Of a stretch of DNA of 64,000 bases, positions 8,388 to 17,725 are shown one piece after another; position 1 is the stretch's first letter, and each line of letters begins with the position of its first letter. Under the pieces are notes generated by a model. The model searched no databases. It had not been told where the DNA came from and saw only the letters and a list, made by a program, of their open reading frames with translations. Both the position numbers and the translations under genes were made by a program. The DNA is from Nostoc indistinguendum CM1-VF10 (GTDB lineage Bacteria > Cyanobacteriota > Cyanobacteriia > Cyanobacteriales > Nostocaceae). The stretch lies in NCBI GenBank assembly GCA_019359215.1, contig JAHHHS010000020.1, forward strand, positions 1 through 64,000, in the 5' to 3' direction.

Positions 8388-8792
8388 ATGCCTGCTGTTG
8401 ATTCCCAAAACCCAAATATTTTTGTCTATCCTCAAAGCACAGTAGAAAGAGCCGAGCGATCGCTAGTGTGTTCACCCTTTAATCTATCTTTATTTGAAGT
8501 CATGGGACACGAGAGTGTGTCATTAACTGCGATCGCCCTGGAAAATGGACTCAAGCAGGGCTATACTAAACGCCCTTTATCAGAATTAGCCTGTGATAAC
8601 GCCTTGGGCTGGCTGATCCAAGTGGGTGTATTGCGCCGCGAAGTCGATGGTCAGGGGATTACAGATAGTTTTCGCCTCACTCCCTTGGGTCGCCAGTTGG
8701 TAGAACAATATCAGGGAAAAAATTGGCGGACACCTTCATGGCGCGATCGTTTATCCGATGCTGTGATTCGTTGGTTGCGGATACCTTTTTAG
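8388..8792 (+). CDS. Npun_F0494-like protein, probable winged helix
   Basis: A 134-aa cyanobacterium-specific protein resembling the family named after Npun_F0494. Its pattern of short helices followed by VGVLRREVDGQGITDSFRL suggests a winged-helix domain, with the beta wing around residues 88-104. LTPLGRQLVEQYQ and a basic WRDRLSDAVIRWLR tail follow. Function is unknown; DNA binding is only an inference from fold. The gene stands alone, with a 193-bp AT-rich leader separating it from the divergent peroxiredoxin gene. Confidence 0.6.
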   Translation: MPAVDSQNPNIFVYPQSTVERAERSLVCSPFNLSLFEVMGHESVSLTAIALENGLKQGYTKRPLSELACDNALGWLIQVGVLRREVDGQGITDSFRLTPLGRQLVEQYQGKNWRTPSWRDRLSDAVIRWLRIPF

Positions 8793-9114
8793 AATAAAAA
8801 ACTAAAAAGTTAGGATTAGGGAATCAAAGGGAACAATATATACGGAAACGTCACATCTATTCATGAAGTCTTTACCATAATCATCATAATTGAAATTTCT
8901 GATGGTACTGGGAAAGAGATGAGGCAGAGGAGAAGTGTACTGCTCTTGCAAGGGGAATAAATTATACATTAATTCTCCTCTTGGTAGCTGCTCCCGTTCG
9001 GCTACGCTCACGGCAACCCTGCTCCCCTGTTTTTTAACTGATGGACGGATTGCCATATAATTGTTAACTCCTAAAAATTCACCCTGTATCTTGAAAAACT
9101 AATTAATAGCAGCT
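8793..9114. other. intergenic region upstream of cobQ
   Basis: No gene can be supported. It contains a piece of the dispersed family rich in GGCTACGCTCACGG (about 8990-9025). I see no cobalamin riboswitch B12-box before cobQ. Confidence 0.5.
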
Positions 9115-10593
9115 ATGAAATCAATTATGGTGGTGGGGACAACATCCCATGCAGGGAAATCACTTTTAACTACAGCTATTTGTCGCATTCTGTCGCGGCG
9201 CGGCTGGCGAGTAGCTCCCTTTAAAGGTCAAAATATGGCTTTAAATGCTTATGTCACTGCCAATGGTGGAGAAATTGGCTATGCCCAAGCAGTGCAAGCT
9301 TGGGCGGCGGGAGTCGTGCCTTGGGTAGAAATGAACCCAATTTTACTCAAACCCCAAGGGGATATGACTTCTCAAGTAATCATCAAAGGTAGGTCTGTTG
9401 GTAAAGTGAGTGCCTCAGATTACTACGAGCAATATTTTGAACTGGGCTGGCGGACAATTGAAGAATCGCTACAGCATTTAGGAACAGAATTTGACATGGT
9501 GGTTTGTGAAGGTGCTGGTAGTCCAGCAGAGATTAACCTCAAGCACCGCGACTTAACTAATATGCGGGTGGCAAAACATTTAAATGCGCCAACGATGTTA
9601 GTAGTTGACATTGATCGGGGTGGTGCTTTTGCCCATGTCGTTGGAACCTTAGAGTTATTAGAACCAGATGAACGCGCCTTAATTAAAGGTATAGTAATTA
9701 ACAAGTTTCGAGGACAGCGATCGCTCCTAGAACCGGGGATAAAATGGTTAGAAGAACGTACAGGTATCCCGGTTGTCGGTGTTATACCCTACTTACAACA
9801 AGTGTTTCCAGCAGAAGACTCCCTTGATTTGCTAGAACGTGAATCGCATAAAGGCCAAACTGACCTCAACATTGCCGTCATCCGCTTACCCAGAATTGCC
9901 AATTTCACCGACTTTGACCCACTAGAATCAGAAAGCACTGTTTCAGTAAAATATCTCAGTCCAAAGCAAGATTTAGGACATCCCGATGCCGTAATTCTCC
10001 CAGGTACAAAGACCACAATTCCTGATTTACTACTACTGCAAAAAAGCGGTATGGCAGAAGCTATCCAACACTATGCTGCTTCTGGAGGAACGGTTTTAGG
10101 TATCTGCGGCGGCTATCAAATGCTTGGTCAAATCATTGCCGATCCAGAAGGGATAGAAGGACAAGCTGGCAGGTATCAGGGGTTAAATCTTTTACCAATC
10201 AGAACAGTAATTACAGGACAAAAAATCGCCCGCCAGCGCCAAGTTAGCTCGAATTATCCGCAACAGGGCTTGCCAGTAAATGGCTTTGAAATTCACCAAG
10301 GGCGATCGCGCATCGAACAGCAAGGAATAGACCCTCAATCGTACCATGCCCTATTTGACGATATTAATTTAGGATTAGTGGATAGTTGTCAATCAGTTTG
10401 GGGAAGTTATCTCCACGGACTTTTTGACAACGGCCCTTGGCGACGTGCTTGGTTAAATCGCCTCCGTCAACAACGGGGTTTAAAATCTTTGCCCACCGGT
10501 GTTGCTAACTACCGGGAACAGCGAGAACAAATTTTGGATTCCCTAGCTACTGAAGTTGAAAGTCATTTAGACTTAACTCCATTTTTGTCTTAA
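9115..10593 (+). CDS. cobQ: cobyric acid synthase
   Basis: A 492-aa adenosylcobyric acid synthase of the CobQ/CbiP family. It performs the four glutamine-dependent amidations of adenosylcobyrinic a,c-diamide in (pseudo)cobalamin synthesis. The N-terminal dethiobiotin-synthetase-like ATPase begins MKSIMVVGTTSHAGKS and continues KGQNMALNA; VVCEGAGSPAEINL and VVDIDRGGAFA are typical. The C-terminal class-I-like glutaminase domain has the nucleophile in LGICGGYQMLG (about residues 335-345) and the His in SYLHGLFD. Length matches the family. It is a single gene, not in a cob operon here, as is usual in cyanobacteria. Confidence 0.95.
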   Translation: MKSIMVVGTTSHAGKSLLTTAICRILSRRGWRVAPFKGQNMALNAYVTANGGEIGYAQAVQAWAAGVVPWVEMNPILLKPQGDMTSQVIIKGRSVGKVSASDYYEQYFELGWRTIEESLQHLGTEFDMVVCEGAGSPAEINLKHRDLTNMRVAKHLNAPTMLVVDIDRGGAFAHVVGTLELLEPDERALIKGIVINKFRGQRSLLEPGIKWLEERTGIPVVGVIPYLQQVFPAEDSLDLLERESHKGQTDLNIAVIRLPRIANFTDFDPLESESTVSVKYLSPKQDLGHPDAVILPGTKTTIPDLLLLQKSGMAEAIQHYAASGGTVLGICGGYQMLGQIIADPEGIEGQAGRYQGLNLLPIRTVITGQKIARQRQVSSNYPQQGLPVNGFEIHQGRSRIEQQGIDPQSYHALFDDINLGLVDSCQSVWGSYLHGLFDNGPWRRAWLNRLRQQRGLKSLPTGVANYREQREQILDSLATEVESHLDLTPFLS

Positions 10594-10611
10594 ACTAAGT
10601 GCATAAATCCA

Positions 10612-10647
10612 ATTCGCAATTCGCAATTCGCAATTCGCAATTCGCAA
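10612..10647. repeat. AATTCGC heptamer tandem repeat
   Basis: About five consecutive copies of AATTCGC, directly downstream of cobQ. This is a classic cyanobacterial short tandemly repeated repetitive (STRR) sequence. Confidence 0.85.
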
Positions 10648-10688
10648 TAAAAATCGCACATTTTTTCGATTAGAGTGTCATTAGTCGC

Positions 10689-10736
10689 TAATGACCAATG
10701 ACCAATGACTAATGACTAATGACTAATGACCAATGA
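10689..10736. repeat. AATGACY heptamer tandem repeat reaching the next start codon
   Basis: About seven copies of AATGACC/AATGACT. The last copy runs into the ATG of the ferredoxin gene at 10733, leaving no room for a normal ribosome-binding site. Confidence 0.85.
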
Positions 10737-10969
10737 TTGTTCGTGTCCGCTTTTTACCAGATGATGTCACAGTAGATGCCGAAGTGGGAGAAGCCCTATT
10801 AGATGTAGCAGACCGGGCTGGGGTATTTATTCCCACCGGGTGTCTGATGGGGTCTTGTCACGCTTGCACCGTCGAATTAGAGAATGGAGAAATCGTCCGC
10901 GCTTGTATCAGCGCAGTACCGCCACGCGAGGAATTGACGATTAATTTGTTTAGTGACCCAACTTGGTAA
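10733..10969 (+). CDS. small [2Fe-2S] ferredoxin-like protein
   Basis: A 78-aa plant-type 2Fe-2S domain. The cluster loop reads GCLMGSCHACTVELENG with three Cys, and the fourth is in VRACIS, giving the C-x5-C-x2-C...C pattern (approximately C37, C43, C46 and C58). It is shorter than photosynthetic PetF (about 98 aa), so it more likely serves a specialised electron-transfer role than photosystem I. It starts immediately after an STRR tract, so translation may be leaderless-like or depend on the repeat. The partner enzyme is unknown, and no obvious redox partner is adjacent. Confidence 0.82.
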   Translation: MIVRVRFLPDDVTVDAEVGEALLDVADRAGVFIPTGCLMGSCHACTVELENGEIVRACISAVPPREELTINLFSDPTW

Positions 10970-11026
10970 TCTTTTAACCCTCTAAGTTCAGAAAATCAGA
11001 TGAAGTAATAGAGGAGAAAAGACAAG

Positions 11027-11245
11027 ATGAGTAAGCTTAAGTACCAAATGATTATTCAATGGTCTGAAGAAGATAATTGTCTTTTAGTAGGATTCCCTGA
11101 TTTTTCAGGACAACGCTGGCGGACTCACGGGGATACTTACGAGTTGGCGGTGGCAAATGGAATTGAAGCCTTAGAGTCTCTAATTATTGCTTACGAAGCT
11201 GTCGGTGATCCACTTCCAGAACCAACAATAAATAGAGTGCGTTAA
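11027..11245 (+). CDS. HicB-like antitoxin-family protein, orphan
   Basis: A 72-aa protein with the partial RNase-H-like HicB fold: YQMIIQWSEEDNCLLVGFPDFSG followed by THGDTYELAVANGIEALE. A strong purine-rich ribosome-binding site (AGAGGAGAAAAG) precedes the ATG. No HicA toxin (small double-stranded-RNA-binding protein) is found beside it, and it lacks a C-terminal DNA-binding extension. It is therefore probably a solitary HicB-like protein rather than an active toxin-antitoxin pair. It lies 57 bp after the ferredoxin gene, same direction. Confidence 0.72.
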   Translation: MSKLKYQMIIQWSEEDNCLLVGFPDFSGQRWRTHGDTYELAVANGIEALESLIIAYEAVGDPLPEPTINRVR

Positions 11246-11555
11246 AGCGATTGAGTAGATGGTAACTAATGCTGAACAATTTGCGCGATCGCAGGTTATT
11301 TTGGTTTAAATAGTATTTTTAAGTGTTTTTACGGCTTTTTTGCTGCTAGATAATGTGTATATTTATAGGCATCGCCGCGCTTAATAATGATTATCGGGAA
11401 AAACGATAACAAGGATAAATATTTTAAGAAGAAGCTCCATTAAGAAATAACGCTATTCCACCTTCTCCAACTCTTAAAAATCCATATTTTCCCATCAGAC
11501 AGCAAGAAACTTTTACACCTTGTTCCTTGCTGCCTGTTTTTGGTATGTATATCAA
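11246..11555. other. intergenic region
   Basis: Contains one HIP1-like site (GCGCGATCGC near 11283) and a terminator-like hairpin at 11496-11541. No gene is seen. Confidence 0.4.
11496..11541 (+). terminator. rho-independent terminator
   Basis: Long stem CAGACAGCAAGAAAC / GTTCCTTGCTGCCTG with two mismatches, then TTTTT. Read on the plus strand it could end the ferredoxin/hicB transcript; it lies just before the end of the convergent SRPBCC gene. Confidence 0.55.
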
Positions 11556-11999
11556 TTAATTAGCTTTAACATTCAGGGCGTATTCTTTAAACCTTTCCAA
11601 ATCAGCTTGAATTGTCGATTCTACCACCCGCCCCAAAAATAAGCTATCCATAATTTTGCCAATAATGCCGGGAATAGCGTAGGAAACAGTCATTTTGACA
11701 ATGCTACTATCGTGGCGATCGTAGAAGCGAATCGCTCCCTGATTTGGCAAACCATCAACAGATTCCCATTGGATAATTTGGTTGGGAACAACTTTAAGAA
11801 TTCGAGATTTCCAATTAAATTCTAGACTGCCGGTCTTCAGTTTCCAAAGAGATATATCTGGATTATCTGGCGGAACTTTTACCGAATCAATCCACTTCAT
11901 CCATCGGGGCATTTGCTCTAAATCAGCCCAAAGGCTCCATACTAAATCTATGGGAGCCTCTACCTCTACCTGCACAGTATGCTCTAACCAATCTGACAT
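11556..11999 (-). CDS. SRPBCC (START-like) family protein
   Basis: A 147-aa protein of the polyketide cyclase/START-like SRPBCC superfamily. It begins with the typical HTVQVEVEAPIDLVWSLWADLEQMPRWMKW and continues with WKSRILKVVPNQIIQWESVDG, forming the helix-grip cavity for a hydrophobic ligand. It lies 63 bp downstream of the zeta-carotene desaturase gene on the same strand, an arrangement conserved in Nostoc relatives, so a link to carotenoid binding or stability is plausible. No catalytic residues can be assigned, and no signal peptide or membrane segment is present. Confidence 0.82.
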   Translation of the reverse strand: MSDWLEHTVQVEVEAPIDLVWSLWADLEQMPRWMKWIDSVKVPPDNPDISLWKLKTGSLEFNWKSRILKVVPNQIIQWESVDGLPNQGAIRFYDRHDSSIVKMTVSYAIPGIIGKIMDSLFLGRVVESTIQADLERFKEYALNVKAN

Positions 12000-12062
12000 T
12001 CTTTGTTCTTCCTTCTCTACGAGACGCTTTGCGAGCGCGCCCTTTGCGCCCTTTGCGGTTAG

Positions 12063-13499
12063 TTATTTCTTCAAACTCTCCAAAATCACTTTTGCCGCCC
12101 GTCGTCCAGAAATAGTCGCTCCTTCCATGCTATCGATGTAATCTTGCTGAGTATAACTCCCTGCAAGGAAGAAATTATCTATTGGTGTCTTTTGGTTGGG
12201 ACGATACACATCCATCCCTGGCGCTTCGCGGTAAAGAGATTGAGCAAGTTTTACCACGCTGTACCAAGTCATATTTAGCTCCCGTGACGAGGGAAACAGT
12301 TCATGTACTTGCTTGAGGACATGCTGTGCGATCGCTTCATTGCTTTGTGCAATAAAAGGATCTCCCGGTGTCAGCACTAGCTGTAACAATGAACCCTGTC
12401 CTGGGCGATAATAATCAGCAGGGCTAGTCAACGCCAAATCGGCAAAACAAGAAAAGTCCGCATCGGCTGTGTAGAGCAAATTATCAATTCCAGCCGCGTG
12501 ATTTAGCTGTTTACGTTGCTCTCCATCGTTCAGTTCAGTTACCCAACCATCGAAGCGTAGCTGCACTGTTGCCACTGGCACTGCATCCAGTTTGTAAATA
12601 TTGTCAAATTCTGACCACTTACGCCACTCGTGGGGTAGGATGCGCTGAATTCCTGGAACATCACAGGCAAAGACATAAGCATCAGCAGTGATAGTTTCTA
12701 ATGTATCACCTTGGGCAACTACTATACCAGTGACGCGGGTTTGTTCATCTGATGTAAATTGAATTTCCCGAACTTGCCGACGGGTATAAACTTTTGTGCC
12801 TCTAACTTCCAGATATTCCAAAATGGGCTTGTGCAAATACTCATGGGGAGAACCTTCCAGCATCCGCAAAACTGAGGCTTCAGTTCTGGCTGCAAATAAC
12901 TGGAATATCGTTAACATACAACGGGCAGACATATTTTCGCAATCAATAAATCCCAGAGCGTAGGCAATGGGGTTCCACATCCGTTTGATGCTGCCATTAC
13001 TCCCGCCATGACTGCGGAACCAGTCGGCAAAGCTAATTTTATCTAGTTTGCGGATGGTTTTCATCGCCCCGTTAAAGTCTACCAATCCACGAACTATAGG
13101 ACTAGTACCCAAAGCGATCGCATTTTGCAGTTTATCCTGCAACGATAGTTGAGAGGTCGTAAAAAATGCTTTTAAGCCATTGAAAGGAGCACCCGTAAGG
13201 AACCGAAAATCCAAAGCACCAGTGCCGCCTCCTTTGTTAATAAAAGTGTGGGTATGTTCTTTGAGGCATAAATTTTCTAACACCCCCACTTTCTTCATCA
13301 AGTCAAATAGCTGGTAGTAGCAGCCGAAAAATACGTGCAGACCCATTTCTACATGGTTGCCATCTCCATCAACCCAACTGCCAACTTTACCACCCACAAA
13401 CGGACGAGACTCAAAAATCTCTACTTCACAACCAGCATCTGCTAAATCTACTGCGGTTGCTAGTCCAGCTAGCCCCGCACCTACTATTGCAACGCGCAT
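12063..13499 (-). CDS. crtQ: zeta-carotene desaturase
   Basis: A 478-aa FAD-dependent desaturase of the plant-type carotenoid pathway (CrtQ/Zds), converting zeta-carotene to lycopene in the membrane. It starts with the dinucleotide-binding motif [17 protein letters not shown], followed by [14 protein letters not shown] and [13 protein letters not shown], which distinguish ZDS from phytoene desaturase. The C-terminal FAD-binding signature [19 protein letters not shown] is intact. Length is as expected (about 480-490). It is followed by the SRPBCC gene, probably in one transcript. No CrtP is nearby. Confidence 0.95.
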   Translation of the reverse strand: MRVAIVGAGLAGLATAVDLADAGCEVEIFESRPFVGGKVGSWVDGDGNHVEMGLHVFFGCYYQLFDLMKKVGVLENLCLKEHTHTFINKGGGTGALDFRFLTGAPFNGLKAFFTTSQLSLQDKLQNAIALGTSPIVRGLVDFNGAMKTIRKLDKISFADWFRSHGGSNGSIKRMWNPIAYALGFIDCENMSARCMLTIFQLFAARTEASVLRMLEGSPHEYLHKPILEYLEVRGTKVYTRRQVREIQFTSDEQTRVTGIVVAQGDTLETITADAYVFACDVPGIQRILPHEWRKWSEFDNIYKLDAVPVATVQLRFDGWVTELNDGEQRKQLNHAAGIDNLLYTADADFSCFADLALTSPADYYRPGQGSLLQLVLTPGDPFIAQSNEAIAQHVLKQVHELFPSSRELNMTWYSVVKLAQSLYREAPGMDVYRPNQKTPIDNFFLAGSYTQQDYIDSMEGATISGRRAAKVILESLKK

Positions 13500-13648
13500 T
13501 CCGTCGTTCCTTTTCAGTTTCTTTACAGATTGTAACTGTGTTGGTGTCGGAATTTGCTACTGAATATCAACTCCACCAGCAGATCAAGACATGGCAATGT
13601 CGATACTAAAATCTCTTTAATCACTTTTTTTAGTCCTCGGCAATTGAC

Positions 13649-13671
13649 CAGACGCGAGAATTACGCGTCTG
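13649..13671. repeat. CAGACGCG palindrome
   Basis: Perfect 8-bp inverted repeat (CAGACGCG / CGCGTCTG) with a 7-nt loop, in the gap between crtQ and the RHH gene. It belongs to the GACGCG...CGCGTC palindromes dispersed in Nostoc genomes; a weak terminator role is possible. Confidence 0.5.
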
Positions 13672-13774
13672 TATCAGCTAGATAAACTCTTGTCGATAGC
13701 GGCGGGCTCAAAAAAATATCATAGCTATTTCTTGGCGGCAAATCAGTTATCTGGTAAGTAGGAAAAGCAACTTA

Positions 13775-13945
13775 TTAGTTGTTTACATCTTTGTCGTCAT
13801 CGGAAACAGGCAAACTTCTAATTAGTTCACGAATCACATCGGTGGCTGGTCTACCTGTTTGTTGACAATATTTTTCTAGCTTTTCCGCTTCCTGTGTTGC
13901 GAGATTAACAGTTATACGTTTAACAGCCCATTTTTTGTTGGTCAT
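13775..13945 (-). CDS. ribbon-helix-helix (CopG-like) protein
   Basis: A 56-aa protein starting MTNKKWAVKRITVNLATQEAEK: a beta strand (VKRITVNL) followed by two helices (EKLEKYCQQTG, PATDVIRELIRSL), the arc/MetJ/CopG fold used by small DNA-binding proteins and antitoxins. An upstream-extended frame exists, but its first 50 residues look non-coding, so the ATG at 13945 (or 13951) is preferred. No toxin gene is adjacent. It may be a plasmid-type or antitoxin-like orphan regulator. Confidence 0.65.
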   Translation of the reverse strand: MTNKKWAVKRITVNLATQEAEKLEKYCQQTGRPATDVIRELIRSLPVSDDDKDVNN

Positions 13946-14310
13946 TATCATGCTATCTGCTGTATATTTTGATCGTCGAAAGGTTCTAAGTAAAGAGGAA
14001 AACGATAAGATTATCAGAGTTTGTGTCAGGAAACAAGTAATATCATTAATATTAAAAATATTCTTTTTGTCAAAGTATTCATCATTTTCTAAAAAAATCA
14101 AAAAATTACACTTTATTTGTTACTATTGTGGCAATATAAAAAGCCCATAGTTACTTCTGAAGATAATAACCCTACTAACAGCATGAGTAAACCCTGATCA
14201 TGAAATTTTATAAATGAATTTGAGGTACCTACTGTTGACTCAATCAAGATTTCCAAAGTTATTCTCCATTGAAAGCATTTGGCCTTCTCTCTAAAGCAAG
14301 TTCGCTAAAC

Positions 14311-14538
14311 CTACTTTGAGAGAATATCTGGTATAGCACCAGAAAATAAAGCTTCAGAATCATGATCATGCTGGAATGCTTTCTTACAGGCGGTTTGCAA
14401 TGGTTCATAGAGGTCGTGAATAACCACTTAAAAGTAGCCAAATAAGCGATCACTATAGAACAAACGCCCATCTGCACCCATTACTATAACTAAGCAGTTA
14501 AGAGCTACTTCAACGTTTATGAATTTTGCTATCTTCGA
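14311..14538 (-). pseudogene. decayed reading frame with internal stop
   Basis: The minus strand reads as one frame with coding-like composition, containing VALNCLVIVMGADGRLFYSD and then, after a single in-frame TAA (14428-14430), VVIHDLYEPLQTACKKAF and SEALFSGAIPDILSK before the stop. The same frame on both sides of the TAA suggests a former gene of unknown family broken by a nonsense mutation. No start codon context is evident. Confidence 0.3.
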
Positions 14539-15401
14539 TCAAGCTAATTGCTTATTTGTGCCAATATAGTAGCTACTAAAAAAAAGGCAAGACTTAGTTT
14601 CCTGGGTGTAAATAGCCAATTTATTGGTAAATTCTAACAATCTTATCTGTAATTTTACACAGGTAAATGATCGCAAAACAGATATGATGTTAGTTGACTG
14701 TTGACGATAACAATATTTGAGTTTTGTTCCATGCTTTTGCACTAACTCGCTGTAGAAATCCTATGCAATTTGAAATGTAGTTTATCTTCTGTCTAGCGAT
14801 ATATTTTGTCTTAAACTCAGTGATATTTTCCCCATTCATAAGTATCTATTAATCTGTTTTGAGATTATACAAATTCTTCTTTGCCAATTACTTTGCCAGA
14901 AATTGTACAGTAATTTTTTCATAAATAAGAAACAAATTACTGTCAATATAGTATGGGCTTGCAAACATTTATTATTTGGTAAGTAGATTCATAAAAACAA
15001 TTGTAAATTTCAATCTTTTTCTATTATGTGCTCATTATAGCTATTGTTTATGTACTTTAAATAATCTTCATTTAGAGATTAAATAAGCTCACTTTCATTC
15101 TTTATAAAAAAATTACAAAGGAAAAGATACTATCTGAGCTTTTGCTTAATGATATTGAAACATAATAAGATGAAAAACTAAAAAAATTTTTAAAAAAACA
15201 TTTTGATATCTAAGTACCTTATCTAGATTTTATTAAAAAGAACCTTGCAGATAATTTTTTGATACTTTGTACAAATTTATACTAGTATTGGTTTACACAA
15301 AATGACATGAAAAATATCAAAATACAGATACTTCATAAAATTGAGGTAAAGTTAGCTTCTAGTGATAGGTCACCTAGTGATGTTGGCATATGCAGAATAT
15401 T

Positions 15402-15438
15402 GAACCCTTCCCCGCCTGCTGTGGGGTAGGGTTCTTTT
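15402..15438 (+). terminator. terminator-like hairpin
   Basis: GAACCCTTCCCC / GGGGTAGGGTTC hairpin followed by TTTTG. It is similar in design to the hairpin at 29538-29577. No plus-strand gene directly upstream is recognised, so it may be a relic of a lost gene. Confidence 0.5.
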
Positions 15439-15632
15439 GTTATAAGTAATTTAGCTGACATGACTACTGCAAATACACCCAGCCAGATAGTGACGGGGAG
15501 CAAAACTTCTAATTCTGCCAATTTTAGATTTTCCTTCTAATCCAAAATTTAAAATTGAATTACTTCTAAGGGAACTCTAAAAAATAAATTATCCAATTTC
15601 TGAACTTCAATACGACTTTCCCTTCCCGCCAA

Positions 15633-15701
15633 CGCAGCCGTAAAGCCTGCGGCATAGCTACGCCTCGGGCACAGCCTCTCCAAGAGTTGGGAGCCGAAGT
15701 G
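15633..15701. repeat. dispersed ~70-bp repeat, copy 1
   Basis: Matches 23650-23718 in inverted orientation with only a few differences (shared words CCGTAAAGCCTGCGGCATAG and CTCCAAGAGTTGGGAGCCGA). Shorter fragments of related sequence occur at about 8990 and 29385. Confidence 0.75.
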
Positions 15702-15760
15702 CTGCCCCTCTGCCCTTAAAGCGATAGGATATTTTTTTATTTGGAAGTCCCTAACTACCT

Positions 15761-16397
15761 TCACGTTCCTGGTAGATGACGTAACCGCTCATCCAAATGA
15801 CTACGGTCTGCTAAAACCTTTAACAGTGGGCCATGTGAGGTAAATTCTACAGTACTGACGGAAGCAACAGGGCATCCCAAACAAAAACGAAAGCGTCCGA
15901 CATCAATTCCCAGTAAACTACACAGAATAATTCTGATGGTTGCCTTGTGTGAAACAACTAAAACATTGCCATTAGTGTAATTTTGCTTGATTTCTTCAAT
16001 TACCTGCAAGGCACGAGAAGCGATTGTAACAGCCATTTCTCCACCAGTTGGAGCATTCCAAGCCGGATCTGCTGACCAGCGAATATAATCATCGTGATAT
16101 TCACGGCTAATTACTTCTGGGGTTGTTCCTTCCCATACCATAGTTGATTTCCTTCAAACCATCTCTGAGCTGTGGTTCTATCCCTATAGATTCACATAAG
16201 GGTTTTGCCGTTAATACAGTTCGCTGCATTGGACTACAAAATATTGCTGTCCAATCCATAGAATTATATGCGTCAGCAAAAGCCTTTGCCATCTCCAAGC
16301 CTTCTGGGGTAATCTCTGAGTCAATGGAACCACAAAATGAATTATTGCGGCTGCATTCTGTTTGTCCGTGACGAAGGAAATAAAGAGTTAGGCTCAC
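15761..16397 (-). pseudogene. histidine phosphatase (phosphoglycerate-mutase-like), frameshifted
   Basis: Two overlapping minus-strand frames together make one histidine phosphatase of about 210 aa. The first (from 16397) has the catalytic LYFLRHGQTE and FCSPMQRTVLTAKPL; the second (to 15761) continues WEGTTPEVISREYHDDYIRW and carries the second catalytic His in VVSHKATIRI. The break falls at about 16133-16137: the expected GGT ATG TGG GAA reads GGTATGGGAA, one T short. Everything else is intact, so this is either a recent pseudogene or a sequencing error. The family removes phosphate from sugar phosphates or similar substrates. Confidence 0.82.
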
Positions 16398-16650
16398 GGT
16401 ATATTCTCATTGATTTTCAATTTAAGAGCGTTAACAATCAGATGTAGCTGAAGATAGTTAATGCCTGTGGTATATTACTACGATTTTCTGATATTTTGAA
16501 TATTTTCAGGGCAAATTTGCAGAAGTTAGGGTCGTCGTAGATATCGCTATTAAGCGATCGCTGTTTGGGTCATTTTGATAAGCAAAAAATAAAGGTGGGT
16601 ATTTTACCCACCTAATCTCTTACTCATCCTGCAAACTCAAAATTTAGAAG

Positions 16651-17172
16651 TTACTTGCGACTACCTAACCACTTAGCGGCCGCAATTCCGATAATGCCTG
16701 CTACTACAGGATTACTGAGAAACTTGATAATCCCTGGTTGCTCCGCCAAAACTTGGTGGAAAATATCGGGGTGGTTATGATATGTGAAAGACGCTAGTTT
16801 GCTAACATCATCAGCACTCATGCGGCTGGGATGGTGTGTAGAAAGTCCCAATTGTTGCTCTAGATGCTTCTCGTCTAGTTTTCTTTCCTTCAAGTGTTTG
16901 AAAAAGGCTCTTGCTACATCATCCCGTTCATTGGGTTTAATTTGTGCGATCGCCTGTTGTAATTCTGGCTCCATTTGGCTGGTTGGAATCTTATCTGGAT
17001 GTAAAGATCGACCAAATAATTGCCGACGTTGATCTTTTGTTGTCCGTTGAGCAAAGTCATCAAAATTTTGATATTCCGCCGTTGATTCGGCTGTAGTATC
17101 ATCCAGGGATTCAACATCACCTTTAGCCAAATCTTTCATGATTTGACGCTTGTAATCTTCGCTGGTTGCCAC
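16651..17172 (-). CDS. hypothetical protein, 173 aa, helical with glycine-rich C-terminal membrane-like segment
   Basis: The best start is the GTG at 17172 (VATSEDYKRQIMKDL), which has an excellent AAAGGAGA ribosome-binding site about 8 nt upstream; the longer ATG frame from 17241 has none. The protein is highly charged and helical (DFAQRTTKDQRRQLFGRSL; RDDVARAFFKHLKERKLD). It ends with FLSNPVVAGIIGIAAAKWLG, a short hydrophobic segment that might insert in a membrane. I do not recognise the family. The next genes upstream on the same strand are a lipoprotein and a CsbD protein, suggesting a stress-related neighbourhood. Confidence 0.65.
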   Translation of the reverse strand: MATSEDYKRQIMKDLAKGDVESLDDTTAESTAEYQNFDDFAQRTTKDQRRQLFGRSLHPDKIPTSQMEPELQQAIAQIKPNERDDVARAFFKHLKERKLDEKHLEQQLGLSTHHPSRMSADDVSKLASFTYHNHPDIFHQVLAEQPGIIKFLSNPVVAGIIGIAAAKWLGSRK

Positions 17173-17284
17173 TGTACTTATCTCCTTTTTTTCGCCAATT
17201 CTTTGGATAACTGGTATTTGCAAACCATAATTCCAAATCAAAATTACTCAAATTGTTTTCAAGTTTTCATTGCAAATATAGCAA

Positions 17285-17725
17285 TTAGGTATACTTAACT
17301 TGATTAGTTTGAGTGTCATATTCAGTAGTCAGAATCAATTGCTTATCAGGTGCGTAAATCAAAACCTTTAAGTCTTGTTTGGGGAAGTTTTTATGGAAAC
17401 CTTGAACTAAAGATTTTGCTAATGGCCGTACTTCGGTAGGACTAACTTTAGAGGAAATCACAACACCTAGTTTGTTGTTATCGCGAACATAAGCGTCCTG
17501 AATTAATCCTTGAGATGTTTGCACAACCCAGTTACCAAAGCTTTGTCCGTTTGAGGTATTGCCTCGCTCTAACTCTGCATAAGTTACATCTCGCCCAATT
17601 GCTGAGGGGGTAGTTGGACGGTCAAGTTGTGACACAGCACCACCACCACAGGCGGTAGTTATTATCATTACTGCGATTAAAACGAAAGTCGCCAGTATTT
17701 TGCGACTTTGCTGAAACAGAATCAT
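17285..17725 (-). CDS. lipoprotein, 146 aa, hypothetical
   Basis: Starts with a lipoprotein signal: MILFQQSRK, a hydrophobic run LATFVLIAVMIITT and a lipobox ending at the Cys of TTACGGG. The mature region has the pattern VVISSKVSPTEVRPLAKSLVQGFHKNFPKQDLKVLIYAPDKQLILTT split over strands and one helix, resembling small periplasmic alpha/beta domains. I cannot assign a named family. A purine-rich GGAGG ribosome-binding site (CAGGAGGTAAAA) precedes the ATG. It is anchored in the plasma, thylakoid or outer membrane. Confidence 0.65.
   Translation of the reverse strand: MILFQQSRKILATFVLIAVMIITTACGGGAVSQLDRPTTPSAIGRDVTYAELERGNTSNGQSFGNWVVQTSQGLIQDAYVRDNNKLGVVISSKVSPTEVRPLAKSLVQGFHKNFPKQDLKVLIYAPDKQLILTTEYDTQTNQVKYT

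Larger units (their letters stand above)
13946..15760. other. AT-rich gene desert
   Basis: Over 1.8 kb with no supportable intact gene and markedly AT-rich sequence, especially 14800-15300. It holds the decayed frame at 14311-14538, a terminator-like hairpin at 15402-15438 and the dispersed repeat at 15633-15701. It could be the footprint of degraded inserted DNA. Confidence 0.5.

Noticed and set aside
8802..9056. 84-codon minus-strand frame before cobQ
   Set aside because: It contains a dispersed repeat and shows no protein-like pattern.
8793..9114. Possible cobalamin riboswitch before cobQ
   Set aside because: No B12-box-like conserved word could be found.
15333..15521. 62-codon minus-strand frame with a hydrophobic start
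   Set aside because: It runs straight through a strong terminator hairpin and has no ribosome-binding site.
15549..15764. 71-codon frame containing RSYAAGFTA
   Set aside because: It is made mostly of a dispersed repeat also found inverted at 23650; not a gene.
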